A stretch of 38,760 nt of DNA from Hypsibius dujardini (GCA_001579985.1 LRSR01006957.1:1-38760), one strand, 5' to 3'. Positions 1 to 12,077 are shown, counted from the first letter of the stretch. Made by a program: numbers and translations. The notes: generated from the letters alone by a model not told the origin.

Positions 1-834
1 GCCGGTCAGCTTACACTGGCTTAATTCTTCCTTCAAACTCCATTTGCTCATCGAGCATTTGCACTTTTTTGATACGGTTTTTTGTTTTGATCCTCTAACA
101 GAACCGTAAAATATAAAGTAAAAACAACTTTTGAAAAAACTTTCGGAAGTGGTGAGAACTCATTAAGCCAAACTTGGCTTAAACTTAAATGGCATGTACA
201 CTAACTTGCGGTGCGTGCTGAAAAAAAAATTCCGGGCTTCGAAATTAAAAAGGGTCCTAGCCAACGACCATACCGATAAAATCCAGTTGAAAATGACATA
301 AACAAGCAATCGAGAGCGGAATGAAAAATTGAATTCACTAGGAAGATGTTTTGATTCCCTACAGGCAAAATGTCAGCTGTTGTCAGGTTGTTGTGTGGAG
401 GCGCAACAGCGCCGTCTGGCGGTACGGCACTAGCCGAGCAGGGAAAGTGCCAAATGAACCCTGCTCAGGTAAACCATTCAAGTTAGGTACTTTCCCTATT
501 TAAGCCAACTTTGGCTGACCCAGCACTACCCGTATACCTAAAACACCCGGCAACCAGAGGGTTAAACTAGCACTTGCTTGACTAATAAAGTTTTATAGAC
601 TACAAAATTAATCTATTTCGACTTTTTTTGTACAGTGATGTTCCTTTTGAACTTTTTTTCCCTTGTACCTGACTGTTTTCCCCGTATTTCCCTGTTTCCC
701 AAGTTTTCCTATCCCACTCTAATAGCGAGGGAAATCCCCGCCACTTTCCAAGTCAACAAAAATTATTCACACTTACACACGCCGGAATTATTTCTTGTCC
801 AAAGGGATTCACGGGGCGCGGATTGATTTGGCAC
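1..834. other. Left-edge stretch without a recognised gene
   Basis: No convincing exon was found. A short inverted pair around an AACTTGG core lies near 163-187. A plus-strand stretch at 376-469 has an acceptor-like and a donor-like border with an open frame, but its product is not recognisable. Remaining exons of the CCDC103-like gene should lie here or further left if that gene is intact. Confidence 0.4.
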
Positions 835-1209
835 CTGCCGTTAGCGATCGCATCATTCTGATCCCTTTTCGTTAACGGCTTCAAATGAGCCAAATCCACA
901 ATTCCTCTGAAAAAAATGACCGTTGACCTAAATAACGCAGTCAATGTCGAAAACGGAGGTTAAATTTCAGATTTCACAAATTTCCCATTTTCTCAAATTT
1001 ACGCACTTGAATTCTTCGTAAGTGGCAGTTTTCTGTTCGGTGGCACGAAACTTGGCGTCGTTGCGGAGTTTATAATCCCGCTCCTTTTCAGGGACAATGG
1101 TCTGCTTGGTCGACCGGTCGATCCTTTTTCATGCTGAAAAGCAGTCACAGGGGCGAATTTCGGTGACAATGTTGAACGTGCTGTTGATTAAACGAATCTC
1201 ATTTTCCAT
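835..1209 (-). CDS. CCDC103: CCDC103/DNAAF19-like protein, N-terminal fragment (two exons, broken or incomplete)
   Basis: Two minus-strand exons can be joined. The first runs from about 1131 (or from an ATG at 1209) down to 1007, the second from 906 to 835. Splice sites are canonical (donor gtgcgt at 1006, acceptor tttttcag before 906) and the phase-2 junction keeps the frame. The translation contains YKLRNDAKFRATEQ, then TYEEFK, then HLKPLTKRD. This matches the N-terminal helix of vertebrate CCDC103 (ENAAKLRAVEQ, SYEEFR, HLKPLERKD in human, as I recall it), a dimeric factor needed to attach axonemal dynein arms. Two things are odd. An in-frame TGA at 1129-1131 separates the homologous part from the nearest upstream ATG. 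The C-terminal two thirds of the family is not visible in 1-834, although a donor follows at 834. The gene may continue beyond the window, have an unrecognised first intron, or be a decayed copy. Identity is fairly sure; integrity is not. Confidence 0.62.
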
Positions 1210-1327
1210 GCTGGAATATAAAGGACAAGTTTTTTTGGGTCTACACACATGGCCACAATTTTGGGTGGCAGAGTTCGAGCCATCAAAATGGTCTGAGTTT
1301 GAGTCACTCTTGGCTAGACTTGGTTGA

Positions 1328-1505
1328 TTTGATTTGGAATCGATTGACATCAGCAGCATATTATTCGGATGCCAGGGGGCGGAGCTATGGGTAATTTCTG
1401 CAATGTCACTTGGAAGCCTAGATTGAAACTAGCACATAGTTCCGCCCCCCGGCATCCAAAAAAAGTTCTGCTAATATTAAATCAATTTTAAATCGAATTT
1501 GGAGT
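1328..1505. mobile_element. Family-A inverted-repeat element, copy 1
   Basis: Inverted arms: GGATGCCAGGGGGCGGAGC pairs with its near-complement ending in CCGGCATCC, and outer arms carry GATTTGGAATCGATTG-like sequence. About 180 bp, in the CCDC103/TEP spacer. Three further copies share the outer ATCGATTG and inner GGGCGGAGC words. Confidence 0.65.
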
Positions 1506-1992
1506 GGAAGAATGTAAAAAATTTTGGAATCAAACGTTTTACAGTGAGTTTGATAAAAAAATTGAAAATTCGGAAACGTTGCTAATGGATCAATCAATCA
1601 AGCCCCGGGCCATACAATAAAGTGGTGCGGGACATTTTTTCTTCCTCATTTTTTTTGAAACCGCGGATGTGATTTCCAGCCTGAGATTCCATTGTAAAAT
1701 CATGATATTTGGATACGTATTTGTGAAAAAAAATTCCAATCAGCCCGCTAAGCAAATTGTTTGTGAATAGAAGCTGTTGGGTCTCCGGTCGTTGATACAT
1801 GTAATTTCCTGTATGGATGCCAAGAGATTCTAATCGGATCTGTAAAAACCGTCTACAGGAATTGTGCCGTAGAGGTACACGGAAGGACTCTGATCTGTTG
1901 AGACGCACCCATGCACAACAAACGTTCAATTTTTCCAGCTTCCGGAAAGCACAGTGACGAACTTGACGAACTTGTGGGCACTCTTAACGGCA

Positions 1993-2119
1993 TACACACG
2001 TGGCGAAAAACTTTGCTCCGACTGAATTAAGCACTTCAACTCGGGGCTGTGCACAACAGCCGAGTCGATCGAGTGTAATGGCCTAACTCGGTTAGTGCAA
2101 AGTTTTTGCCACGTGTGTA
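1993..2119. mobile_element. CACGTG hairpin element, family B, copy 1
   Basis: About 127 bp imperfect palindrome with ends CACACGTGGC / GCCACGTGTG flanked by TA. Each arm carries a degenerate form of GCTAACCGAGTTAAGCC. It ends about 155 bp upstream of the TEP start codon. The TA flanks suggest a Tc1/mariner-type MITE. Confidence 0.75.
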
Positions 2120-2273
2120 TGTGCAATTCCGTACGTCGTTGTAACTAAAAAAGTTTAAAAAATAAAGCTTAAATCGCATTTCATTTTCCCTTGAAGTTTT
2201 CTTCAGTAATTTAGTTCTTAATTTAATTTGGACGTTTTCGGCTACTCTTTCATCGCACAGTCCGCGCGGTTGT

Positions 2274-5200
2274 ATGGCCGAGAAAGAAACGTCTTCATCC
2301 CCGATGCGGTGGTGTGTTCTCCTCCTCGCTGGGATGGTTATGCTCAGTTGCGCAGAAATTTATACCGATGACGAGTACTGCTTCTACCTCGCGTAAGTGC
2401 ACACAAGCTGTCGTCAAATTCTATGCGAGTATGATTTTTAAAAAAACAACATAAATATAATATAAAACTATTTGATAAAACGACTAAAATAACTTGACTG
2501 AAATAAGTCTTGACTTAAAGAGATTTGACTGAAATAGAACTAAATATAAAATCCCTAATAAAAATTTATTTATTGTTTTTGTTTGTTATTTATTGTTTTT
2601 CGTATCATGTTTCGAGTTGTTTAAATTTGCTTCCTGAGTACAATATTCATCGCTTCTGAGATGCGGTCGATTCGCAAACTTATTTCGGCTGTAAATTCAC
2701 TCGCACTTCACTCAAGAAAATACACTTACCATTTATGTCTGTTCAATAAGAACGAAATCCTCAAAATGTCCGGCGCTATACAAGGAATAGATAATTCTCG
2801 TACAAATTTTGCAACTCGCAAACGGAAAATTTTTGCAATCTGCGAACCGACAATTATCGGACAGTATTTGTTTGGGATGATTGTCCGTCACACAACTTTT
2901 GCACCAGATTAAGAGGTATGAGGGAAGGGCTCTGGAATGGGCCACCGGGCGGCAGGGGGCGTTCTTTCGCAAATTAATCCAAAACAGATGAGTCACTGAG
3001 TAGTCAGCGCCCTCTATAGTGAGTTTTTTCTAACTGTCTCGTCATTTCGTTTTTTAAACATGTTCCCACAATTTTTGTTGATATCTGATACGTGTTCCAC
3101 CATCAATTATTTTATGTTGTTCAGGACCTTGATGGGTAAAGCCTTTGTGGAAGTTGTGGCCCATTCCAGGGTGGCCCATTCCAGGGTGGCCCATTCCAGG
3201 GGTACGGGAAAGTCATTCCCGTGCCCTTTTCTCATAAATTTTTTGCCCCGCGGAGAACTCCCGCAGAATGTGTGTGAGTTTGTGCCGGACGAATTCTGTT
3301 CACACTAAACATTTTTATTAGGGCACATAAGCGTGGTTCGTGGACACTCTGTACAAGGATCAAAGTTGTGCGAGAATTCCTGCGGCAACGACAATAAATC
3401 ATTGTTAATAGTACCCGAAAACGTTTCAGATTAATGAGACACAATTTTTAAAATCGGGCCGATTTTGTTCGACGGAAAGAATTTCCCGTTTTCTGAAAGG
3501 AAAATAAAAATAAGGATGACTAATCGAGTTTTTCGAAAAAACAAAAGCGAAAAATGACCGATCTAACCGGGTCTCTCGGTTTAAATTGTTGATACCGTAG
3601 GGAAGTGCACGTACTGGCGCCCCGAGTGCTTCGGCCAAATAACATTTTCCCGGTCCACATTCAAATGTTCAATTTCACGGGACAACGGAACATCAATGTT
3701 TCTATCATTTCACGCTCGGACGGACGGGCGGATAGTGATATGGTGAAGCAGAAAATGGTTCTTCAGCCCGGTCAGCGCCTGACCCTTGAGTTGCATGTGA
3801 GTCCAAATGCCTTTTACAATGACAAATGGAATACGGAAGAAAGGTAGAACCTAATAATGGCAATTTTTATTTTAAATATTTTAAATCGGCAACTTGAACG
3901 AGAAACTCAACACTTACCACTTACTGGTGACCAATACGAACCCTTCCGACGGATTTCCTCCCACTTCGAAGGAGGAAGCTTTGACCGTTTTGCGGGATCG
4001 CTCACTCGTACTGATTCAGTTCGACAAGCCGATTTACAAACCCGGAGACACTATCAAATACCAAATTCTCATTGTCGATCAAACTCTCCTCCCCGTGGGG
4101 ACCGCTATCAACATTGCCATCAAGGTACCAGCAATCGTCAGGATCCTCGTACAGAGACTGGCTTGTGCATTACTAATGATACTTTCTTCTATATACGGCA
4201 TTACTTATAAAAATAATTATAATTATTCGTACAGAAAATTTTGCTATTCAATTTTTGATTGTGTTATTAATAACAGAATCCAAAGGGAACGCTCACGCCT
4301 CATAAGAGAGAAAAAGTGCCACCCAGTTATTCCCAACGTGAGTAATCTCTACATGAACCTTTATCGTGTAAGTTATTACGGCATAACTCAGCACTCCTCG
4401 TGCGAATCCGTAGATCCCGGATTTGTGGAAGGTTCTTATAAACTGGGTGCGCACGACATGTTGGGAGAATGGAGCATGGAGGTGACCATCGGTCATCAGG
4501 TGGAGACGCGCCACTTTAGAGTGGCAGAATACGGTACGCGTCAGCTTCCATTTAGGAATCGGGCATTGAAACTTTCTGCGACACAAAAAAACACATTTTT
4601 TTCTTCTTCTGAAAACCGTTAAAAAAGAGGAAGTACAGCCAGAAGATAAATCTCCACGACCGATTTTTAGACAAAATATTTTTCGCCCTTGAAGAGCACC
4701 ATAAGAATTCAATTGATTCACAGTTCTTCCCCGTTTTCTGCTGAACATTTCGCCTCCGCTCTTTATCCACGCTGGACAGGCTAAATTCGAAGTGGGAGTT
4801 AAGGCCAGGTATTACTCAAACCAACCAAGACGATCTAGAAGAAAAGATCGTCATATCACGCGGACTCTTTTCTTTCTAACTCGGTTTATTGTGATTTATT
4901 TTGCAGCCGACCATTCGGAGTGGAATTCATGGACATGGAGACCAACTTTAACGCTACCATTACTGGCCCCACTGGGCTAACAGAGACTAAATTATACAAA
5001 GTAATATTCAATGTTATATATAATAGCAATATATAATTAATTAAGTAATATATATGCGTAATAAAAAATAATGTCTGCCTCTACCTTATACATATAGTTA
5101 TAGCTACAGTTATACACATTACGGAGATGTTTTTTTAAGGGCATCTATGGAGAAGTTTTTTTCGCCACTCGAACCGACCAAATCACCGGCAACTTCTGTA

Positions 5201-8200
5201 AAGGCAGAACCGTTTCCGAGCCCGTCCAAGGAACCGTCCATTTTTCTGTCACGGCCCTTGAAATTGAAACCGGCAAAAGCATCACTAAGAACACTTCCAT
5301 CCCGTTTTTGTGTGATCCGTTCGTGCTGAACGTACGAAGGAATCTCCTCTTTCATCCGGGTATTCCGTATAATTTGACCGTGGAGATTCTGCAGCACGAT
5401 GGCCAACCATATGAGGGTGACTTGACAGCCGAAACCATCCGTTGGGGTGTGCTTTACAGTGATGAGGTTTCGAATGCGAGTTCTGCGGCACTAGTCACCG
5501 GCCAGACCGTTCCGATCGGCCTCGGCAATCAGGCGCAGATTGTTCTCACGCCTCAAGCCAAGCACCAGAAAATGGATTTGATTCTACAGTTGAAGAACGT
5601 GAAGCGAAATGTGACCGTTTACGGATTCCTGTCGGAAAGTCGAAAGTATATGTCTTTGCAACAGACCCACTCACCAACGAAGGTACAACCGGGACAGTTG
5701 ATCTATTTTCGTGTGAACTGCACTGAACGGTGCGATTCCGTCAAGTATATGGTAAGGCTTTCATCTCATCACCGCTTGCCTTAATTTGTCTGTTCCTGTC
5801 TGTGTCTGTGTCTAGTCTGTGTCTGTGTCTGTGTCTGTGTCTGTGTCTGTGTCCTGTGTCTGTGTCTGTGTCTATGTCTGTGTCTGTGTTTGTGTCTCAG
5901 TGTTCGTGTCTGCGACAGTATCTGTATCTTTATAACTATGTTTATGTCTCTGCCTTCCTCTATGTCGTTATCCACATCTCTCATCTCATCGGTGTCTGGA
6001 TGTATAAGTTTCATTTCACTTGCCTGACTTTGCCTGCCGGTGATCTCTGAGCATCGCGTCTGGATACATGTTGTACTTGTTAGCATACATTGTATTTCCT
6101 CTGCAGATTCTCTCAAAAGGATCGATTGTCGACTCCGGAGAGCGGATGATCCAGCCCGCCAAAATGGAAGTCAGTGTTAAAGTAACGCGCGGCATGGCAC
6201 CCACCTCGACCCTTGTGCTCTACTATCACTGGCCTCATTGCAACGGCCAAGTTATAGTTGCTTCAGCTGAATTCAGCGTGGACGGATTGGTGCAGAACTC
6301 GGTACATTAACCGACGTGCCGTACCGTTATCGTTACCAAGGTTGTTATCGTGGTTGAAATGCTGCACGATGCGTATGTGATAGGTTGATCTTTCTGTTAC
6401 CCCGTCCACCGGAGCCACATTTGCCCAGCCCGGCCGTGAACCGAAGGAAATGGCGAATTTGACTGTGAAAAATCTCCAAATGGGCTCACTCGTCGGTACA
6501 ATTGCCGTTGACGAGAGGCTACTTCATATGGCTGGAAAATCGCATATCCTATCAAATGAAAGGGTACCTCCTACCTACTATGTTTGTGTCTGTGTCTGTG
6601 TCTGTGTCTGTGTCTGTGTCTGTGTCTGTGTCTGGTCTCTGTCTCTGTCTGTGTCTCTGTCTGTGTCTCTGTCTGTGTCTCTGTTTGTGTCTATGTAGTA
6701 GCTCCACCTAAAAGTTTGTGTGGTACTGAACTGATGTCTTAGTTTTCTTTGTCATTACCCTCTCTTGTTATGTAGGCCCTTCTGGGTCTGCTGGAGCTCG
6801 AGAAGGAACGACAGTTTGAGGCTTCCCAACACTACCCAGCCCATACCCCAACGTTGCATTCCGTGTCGGACATCTTCAAGGTAAGGTGATCTACATTTTG
6901 ATATGTATGTCTGCATCCACGGTGCTCATTGGGGGAAATGTGAAAGCGACACTTTTTACTCCTGCACTCAGACGTCAGGACTCATCAGCATCGTCTTGGA
7001 AAAACCGACAGAGTTTGGCGTGTATGACACCGTCGGTATGCCATTAGAAAACAGTAATATACTCCCACATCACAACACATATATAATGCAATAATAATAA
7101 GTAATAATTTATCATAATAATAAAATAATATACAATAATAGTAAATAATAATAATAATAAATATTAATATAAATTTATTATAATATTATTATATATGTAA
7201 ACTTATGACCAACAATAGCGCGCTTAAACGGATTTCAACAATGTTTTCGCTCTGTGTAGGCAATCCTAACGAAAATAACAATCCGATTGGGAAAGGAGAT
7301 TCGTCGGTTATTTCGATCCGCTCCCATCGCACGGACTTTCGTGATGCTTTCTTCTTCCGCGTCTTTCCCATCAAGTTAGTTTCTATTCACTCTCATTTCA
7401 TATAAATCTGTTCACGCCACCTCAGAAAATTTAGGTTCTGCAGATGAAGAAGTTGTTTCTTCCCAATGTGCCAACTTTCATTAAATTCAAAAGCGCTTTT
7501 TCATTAATTCAAAATACATTTTATAATTAAAAGCACTGCGCCTCTTTTCAGCTCAACGGGCGACCTGAATGTTTCGGAGGACGTTCCAGATTCCCTCACA
7601 ACCTGGACGTTCTCCGCGTTCTCGCTGCACAACACCTCCGGACTCGGCTTTGCCAAACATCCTGCAAAGGTATCAAAATTACTTATTTCCGAAATGAAAT
7701 TAGCCTTTTCCTCGTATACAGAATTTTTTACTGTATAAGGAATTCGGCTTATCATTTCGCTGGCTTACGTAAATCTAGCAAGCCGCAAATTCCCTTACAG
7801 TGAAACAAGATTTATTAATTTAAGCATGCGAATTTATCGACATTAAAAAAGTATTAAATATTAAGTATTAATAATTTCTTAACATTAAAATCGATATCGA
7901 CATTAAAAAAGTATTAATTTTGAAAGGCCGGAAAGTGTTTTATGAATTCTCTCTGAATAAAGATTAAGACATTTTTTCTTTATTCCTATTCCTTAGTCAC
8001 CTAGCAGTCACTTATCACATCAGTCACAATTTCTTCTGGTCTAGAGCTGGTCAACAGAAATTTCCGTATAGCGAAACTCCGCCTCCCGAAATTATAATTT
8101 CTTACCCTTTACCGAATTCGAATTCAATTTAGAATCGATTGGCATCAGCCAAATAGCTTTGCAGGCTCAGGGGGCGGAGCTATGCGTCAATCCCCGAAAA

Positions 8201-10771
8201 ATGCCCTCTCAGTCCTTTTTTGGAGAGTACACACAGCTCCGCCCCTTAATCTGCGGGAAATATTCTGCACCTGCTAATCAATTTGCATTTGAATTTTGGG
8301 CGGGGCTAATTGTCGAGGAGTCGGCCGGAAACTTCGTAGAAACGAGGATTTAAAACTTAAAGCCTTCTTCCTCCTTGTAGCTGCTCGTCTTTCAAGAGCT
8401 ATTTGTGGACATTGAATGTCCGTATAATATGATCCGCAACGAAACGGTCACGCTGGAGGTATACGTCACTCAACACTTGAGTCACTCCGAGGCGATCATC
8501 TTGCATCTTTCAATTGTGTTTGACGAGGATGATTCGCCCGTCGAGTTTTCCGGCAGTGATGACGGCGTCTTCAAAAACACCAGCGTGAAGAACGGAAAGA
8601 TTTGGAAGGTCCCGGTCACTATCACGCCCCACCGAACCGGCACCCTCAGGATAACTGCCTCAATCGAGATCCAAAAAGGGGCCGAAATTACACATTCCGA
8701 TCGGATGGAGCGTTCGATCGAAGTCAGAGCGGAAGGCATCACGCGAGAAGGGACGCTTGAGCCGTGGTCAATCGTATCGGGTAAAACTCTGACCGTTCCG
8801 ATTAATGTCTCCGCTCTGTCGTCGACCTTCGTTGACGGAACGCTTAAACTCAAATTCGCCGTTTACGGTAAGGTGCTTTTACTTCCCCAATCCCAGCGAA
8901 TTATCAAGTGCGTTTGACGTTCATTTTCATTTTGATAGTATTGAAAATGATTAACTAAATCATTTCAAACATATTTTAATTTGTATTACTGTATTTTCGC
9001 GTTAGACAGGGACAGTGGTAGTAGAGTGGAACGCGTGCACGGCTGTGTGCACCGTACACACAGCACAAGCGCCGCGTGGCCGATTAAACGTTCCACAGCT
9101 CGTACGCTGTCCCTGTCTAACGCAAAGTACAGGATTATATTATAATGTGTTTGAGAACAAAAGTTTTACGTTTGATGTAGGTGGCGAGTGGACTCCCGTT
9201 GTAACTGCTCTGACGACATCCGGGAAGGAGTTCGACGGGCTGATTCAACTCCCTTCCAGCTGTGGCGAGCAGAATATGGCCAAACTCATGCCAAACATTT
9301 ATGTCGCGCATTATCTCGACAAAATGGGAGTTCTTGGTCAGCGAAGGAAGTGGGCGAAGAAATTACAGTACAACATAAAAATGGGTAAGTTTTCTTCTGT
9401 AATTCATACACCTCAAGAGCTAGGCACAGTAACCCTAATTATCGCTGTTCTTAGGATATGAAAATCAGTTCAGTTATCAGCTGGACGATGGCTCTTTCAG
9501 GTAGTAATGCTAATGCTCGAAAATTTGAGATGATTTTCCCCTCAAACAGCCAAGTTGTAACGCATTTTTTCATAGTGCCTGGGGAAAACAACAGAAGGAG
9601 GTCCCAGGTGAGGTCCTCCGAGTACTCTATACCCTGTACCCTACACCTTATGAGGGTACCGAATACCCTTCAATGTCATTTGTATTGAAGGTTCGACATG
9701 GCTCACGGCATTCGTCCTCCGGGGGTTCAGCGAAGGTAAAGACTGGATCAAAAGTTCCGACATCCGAAACCTCAGTTCGTCCTTCCGGTTCCTGGAGGAA
9801 CGGCAAGCTGCGAATGGGTCGTTCGTCGAAAAGGGCTTCCTGATTGAGCGGGAGAAAGCCGGCTTCGCTGTCGAAGGTGCCGCTCTGACAGCGTTTGTCG
9901 CGCTGGCGTTTGTTGAGGCTGGTCAAAATGGACTGGCCCTCGACAAGGCCAAGAACCACCTACTGTCTGTTCAGGCACAAATTGAACGCTTTCCCTACAC
10001 TCAAGCTATAGTGACGTATGCGCTGGCCAAGCTGAAAGCCCTGGAAGCTCAGGGTGCTGCTACGAAACTAGCTAGCCTTGGAGTGTCCAACGGTGAAATG
10101 AAGTCGTGGGGCGGAACTTCGGTCTCGGCACTGACCGTTGAAGCCACTTCATATGCCATCCTGGCGTTTGAAGAGCTGGGAAGGTTCAACGATACCAAAC
10201 CGGGGCTGCGATGGCTGCAGTCGATTAAACGCGACATCAACGGCGGTTTCATCTCAACGCAGGTGCTTTCGGATGCTTATTCTGGTCGGTCGATTTTCCG
10301 TCAAACGTCTTCTCAATTTGTTTTTACAGGATACGGTTGTCGCGCTAGCAGCCTTGAATAAGGTCGCCGAAAGGGGGCGGGCTTCGGAGCAGAAACTGAC
10401 TGCGACAATCACATACCTCCCTTCCAACGAAAAATGGGAGCAGAATGTGGACCCAACGAACGCTCTGCTTTACGACACCCATGCCGTCCCGTCAGACACG
10501 TCCAGCATTGTGGTGACAGCCGTCGGAACTGGATCCGCGTCCGCTCAGCTTTCGTACTTTTACAACGAGATTCCAACCTTGCAAGCAATTCCAACCATCA
10601 GCAAAGATAAATTCAAATGGAATGTGACTGTTCAACATGATTCTACAAAAACCAAAATCCTGGTTGTGAAGATCAGGTAGCCGACTATAATACTAGTAGC
10701 TGTAAATACCAGATACCGGGCATCTTTCGATCTGTCTGAATGACTGACTGTCCGTGTGTTTGTCTGTCTGC

Positions 10772-10803
<32 letters not shown>

Positions 10804-11475
10804 TTGTCCATTTGTTTGCCTGTGTGCCGGTGTGCCTGTCTACTTGTGTGCCTATCTGTGTCTTTGTCTGCTAGTCTGTCTGCTGCTCTATCTGTAGGTC
10901 GGTCTGTCTGCCTGCCTGCCTGTCTTCCTGTATGCCTGTCGGTCTGTTTGTCTAGCTGGCTGGCGAATTGCGTGTCTGTCAGTCTGCCTAACTTTACAAA
11001 CTTTCCCCGTTTTTCTTGATTTTTTCAGTTACGCAGGAAATGAGCCCGCAGGCATCAAAGGAGAATTGATTTTAACGGCCGAAGCCTTAACTGGATATCA
11101 GTTTGATAACAATATCCTTTATTTGTTGCAAGGAGAATCGAATCTTAATGTAGCCAACGTTGAGTTGGAAGCAAAGTCTTCAAAACTGATAATTTATTTC
11201 ACCAAGGTACGTTAGAGTAACAATATCAAGGATGGACCGTACAACTCGTACAATGTCTATGAATTCACTAGTCATTATGTGAATATGAAGGATGTGGACT
11301 TATATTAATATGTCACGTTCAATTATTCCAGCTGGGACATGAAGAAAAAGAATTTCGACTGGGTTTGAGAACAACCAACGCCGGTGGGAGGCAAAAAAGG
11401 AGTCCTCGATCAGTAACAATTTGCGAATACTATGAGTGCTCAACAAACGCCCAGACTCTCATGTACGGAGCATGA
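2274..11475 (+). CDS. TEP: Thioester-containing protein of the alpha-2-macroglobulin/CD109 family
   Basis: Secreted defence or protease-binding protein. Model of 21 exons: 2274-2392, 3601-3796, 3903-4124, 4392-4533, 4724-4808, 4907-5000, 5140-5751, 6107-6301, 6384-6563, 6776-6880, 6972-7035, 7260-7374, 7552-7669, 8381-8867, 9181-9384, 9455-9500, 9576-9607, 9691-10262, 10330-10676, 11029-11206, 11332-11475. All are GT-AG and phases agree, giving 1418 residues, the usual family length. Landmarks in order: signal peptide (hydrophobic run near residues 12-27), MG2-type motif FDKPIYKPGDT, repeated MG beta domains, PDSLTTW before the CUB/TED region, thioester CGEQNM at residues 939-944, alpha-helical TED with WLTAFVLRGF and ISTQDTVVAL, and a receptor-binding-like tail ending near CEYYEC. 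The residue before the thioester Cys is Ser instead of the usual Gly. The conserved ETWLW-type motif is absent, and no long bait region or GPI signal was seen. The family's DPKGN stretch after exon 3 is missing from this model. Confidence 0.92.
3158..3205. repeat. Three tandem copies of a 15-bp unit in TEP intron 1
   Basis: GTGGCCCATTCCAGG is repeated three times. A single inverted partner (CTGGAATGGGCCAC) lies near 2932-2945, so 2932-3205 probably forms one foldback element. Confidence 0.7.
5788..5905 (+). repeat. TGTCTG hexanucleotide array, TEP intron 7
   Basis: Near-perfect run of TGTCTG units with occasional single-base changes, just after the exon 7 donor. Confidence 0.9.
6583..6695 (+). 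repeat. TGTCTG / TCTGTC array, TEP intron 9
   Basis: Second array of the same hexamer, again starting within about 20 bp of a donor (exon 9), with a CTCTGT variant in its second half. Confidence 0.9.
8110..8305. mobile_element. Family-A inverted-repeat element, copy 2
   Basis: Lies in TEP intron 13. It shares TTAGAATCGATTGGCATCAG and CAGGGGGCGGAGCTATG with copy 1, and has an opposing CAGCTCCGCCCC arm. Confidence 0.6.
9000..9124. mobile_element. Short inverted-repeat element in TEP intron 14
   Basis: Terminal inverted repeats GCGTTAGACAGGGACAG and CTGTCCCTGTCTAACGC are perfect over 17 bp. The centre has a GTGCACGG..CCGTACAC partial palindrome. It looks like a recent MITE; no second copy is in the window. 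It lies 56 bp before the exon that encodes the thioester. Confidence 0.7.
10749..10985 (+). repeat. CTGT tetranucleotide array, TEP intron 19
   Basis: About 235 bp of CTGT/CTGC units, increasingly interrupted towards the right. It gives a long meaningless plus-strand open frame. Confidence 0.9.
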
Positions 11476-12077
11476 TGCGCGAATATTCTCAACTTTCCAT
11501 TCATGTGTTGAGCGCTAATTTCCAACGGAGAACGTGCGAGTTCTGCGTCAAATGAACTCTACCGTTCTTTTGTGTGCTGATGTACAACTGAGAACTTTAA
11601 AAATATTAAACAATTTACCTAATCAAATGACAATGTCCTGTTTGTATCAACTATAAATTGTATCAACTCTGCGTCGACTGGGAAATCGTTATTCTCGCCG
11701 CAATGTTTCCGGGTGCAGCGCTGTTGCATATTCAGTTTTGTGACGGAACTAATGAAAAAAGTTATCAGCGATTTTTCAGTTTTAGCGGAATAAAAGCAGT
11801 TGTTCTCCCGCTATTAACCGAATAAAATTCCTCGTCCTTACAAGACGTTCTTTCTAGCTCCCCCGGCACTCATACTGCAATGCCAGCCATTTTTTAACGC
11901 CGAGCCATTTTTTAACGCCGAGCCATTTTTTAACGCATCCTGTCAAATTGCCGTGTTCACTCACCAACATTCACCTTCAACAATGGCAGCTTCGCAGTGT
12001 GAGGTCTCACTCTCGCCATTACTCCGCCTGCAATTTTCATCTGCGCTCTCGCTGGATCGAGGAGAACATCCACAACC
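11476..12077. other. TEP 3' region and small-gene 5' region
   Basis: AATAAA words at about 11789 and 11821 could serve as TEP polyadenylation signals. Three tandem copies of GAGCCATTTTTTAACGCC-like sequence lie at 11887-11938. The rest is unassigned. The small secreted-peptide gene begins at 12078, so its promoter is somewhere in the right half. Confidence 0.4.

Larger units (their letters stand above)
1210..2273. other. Spacer between the divergent CCDC103-like and TEP genes
   Basis: This holds one family-A inverted-repeat element (1328-1505) and one CACGTG hairpin element (1993-2119), both listed separately. The TEP promoter should lie in the last 150-300 bases. No TATA box or other core element could be called with confidence. 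A 111-codon minus-strand reading frame at 1594-1929 has no recognisable product. Confidence 0.4.

Noticed and set aside
376-469. Plus-strand open stretch with acceptor-like and donor-like borders
   Set aside because: Short, no homologous motif, and contains a short GCGCC/GGCGG inverted pair typical of the mobile elements here.
1594-1929. 111-codon minus-strand open frame between CCDC103-like and TEP
   Set aside because: It has an ATG and mixed composition, but no recognised domain, no clear neighbouring exons and no conserved start context. It could be a chance frame.
4894-4980. A separate extra exon covering the tail of TEP exon 5 reading frame (residues YSNQPRR)
   Set aside because: The GT at 4809 and the acceptor at 4906 give a frame-preserving junction; the read-through sequence is not family-like.
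5781-6116. Long open frames over TGTCTG and CAGA arrays (also at 6450-6711, 10756-11019, 14717-15139, 16034-16252, 20171-20476, 28547-29070)
   Set aside because: They are translations of simple tetra- or hexanucleotide repeats, inside introns or spacers of well-supported genes.
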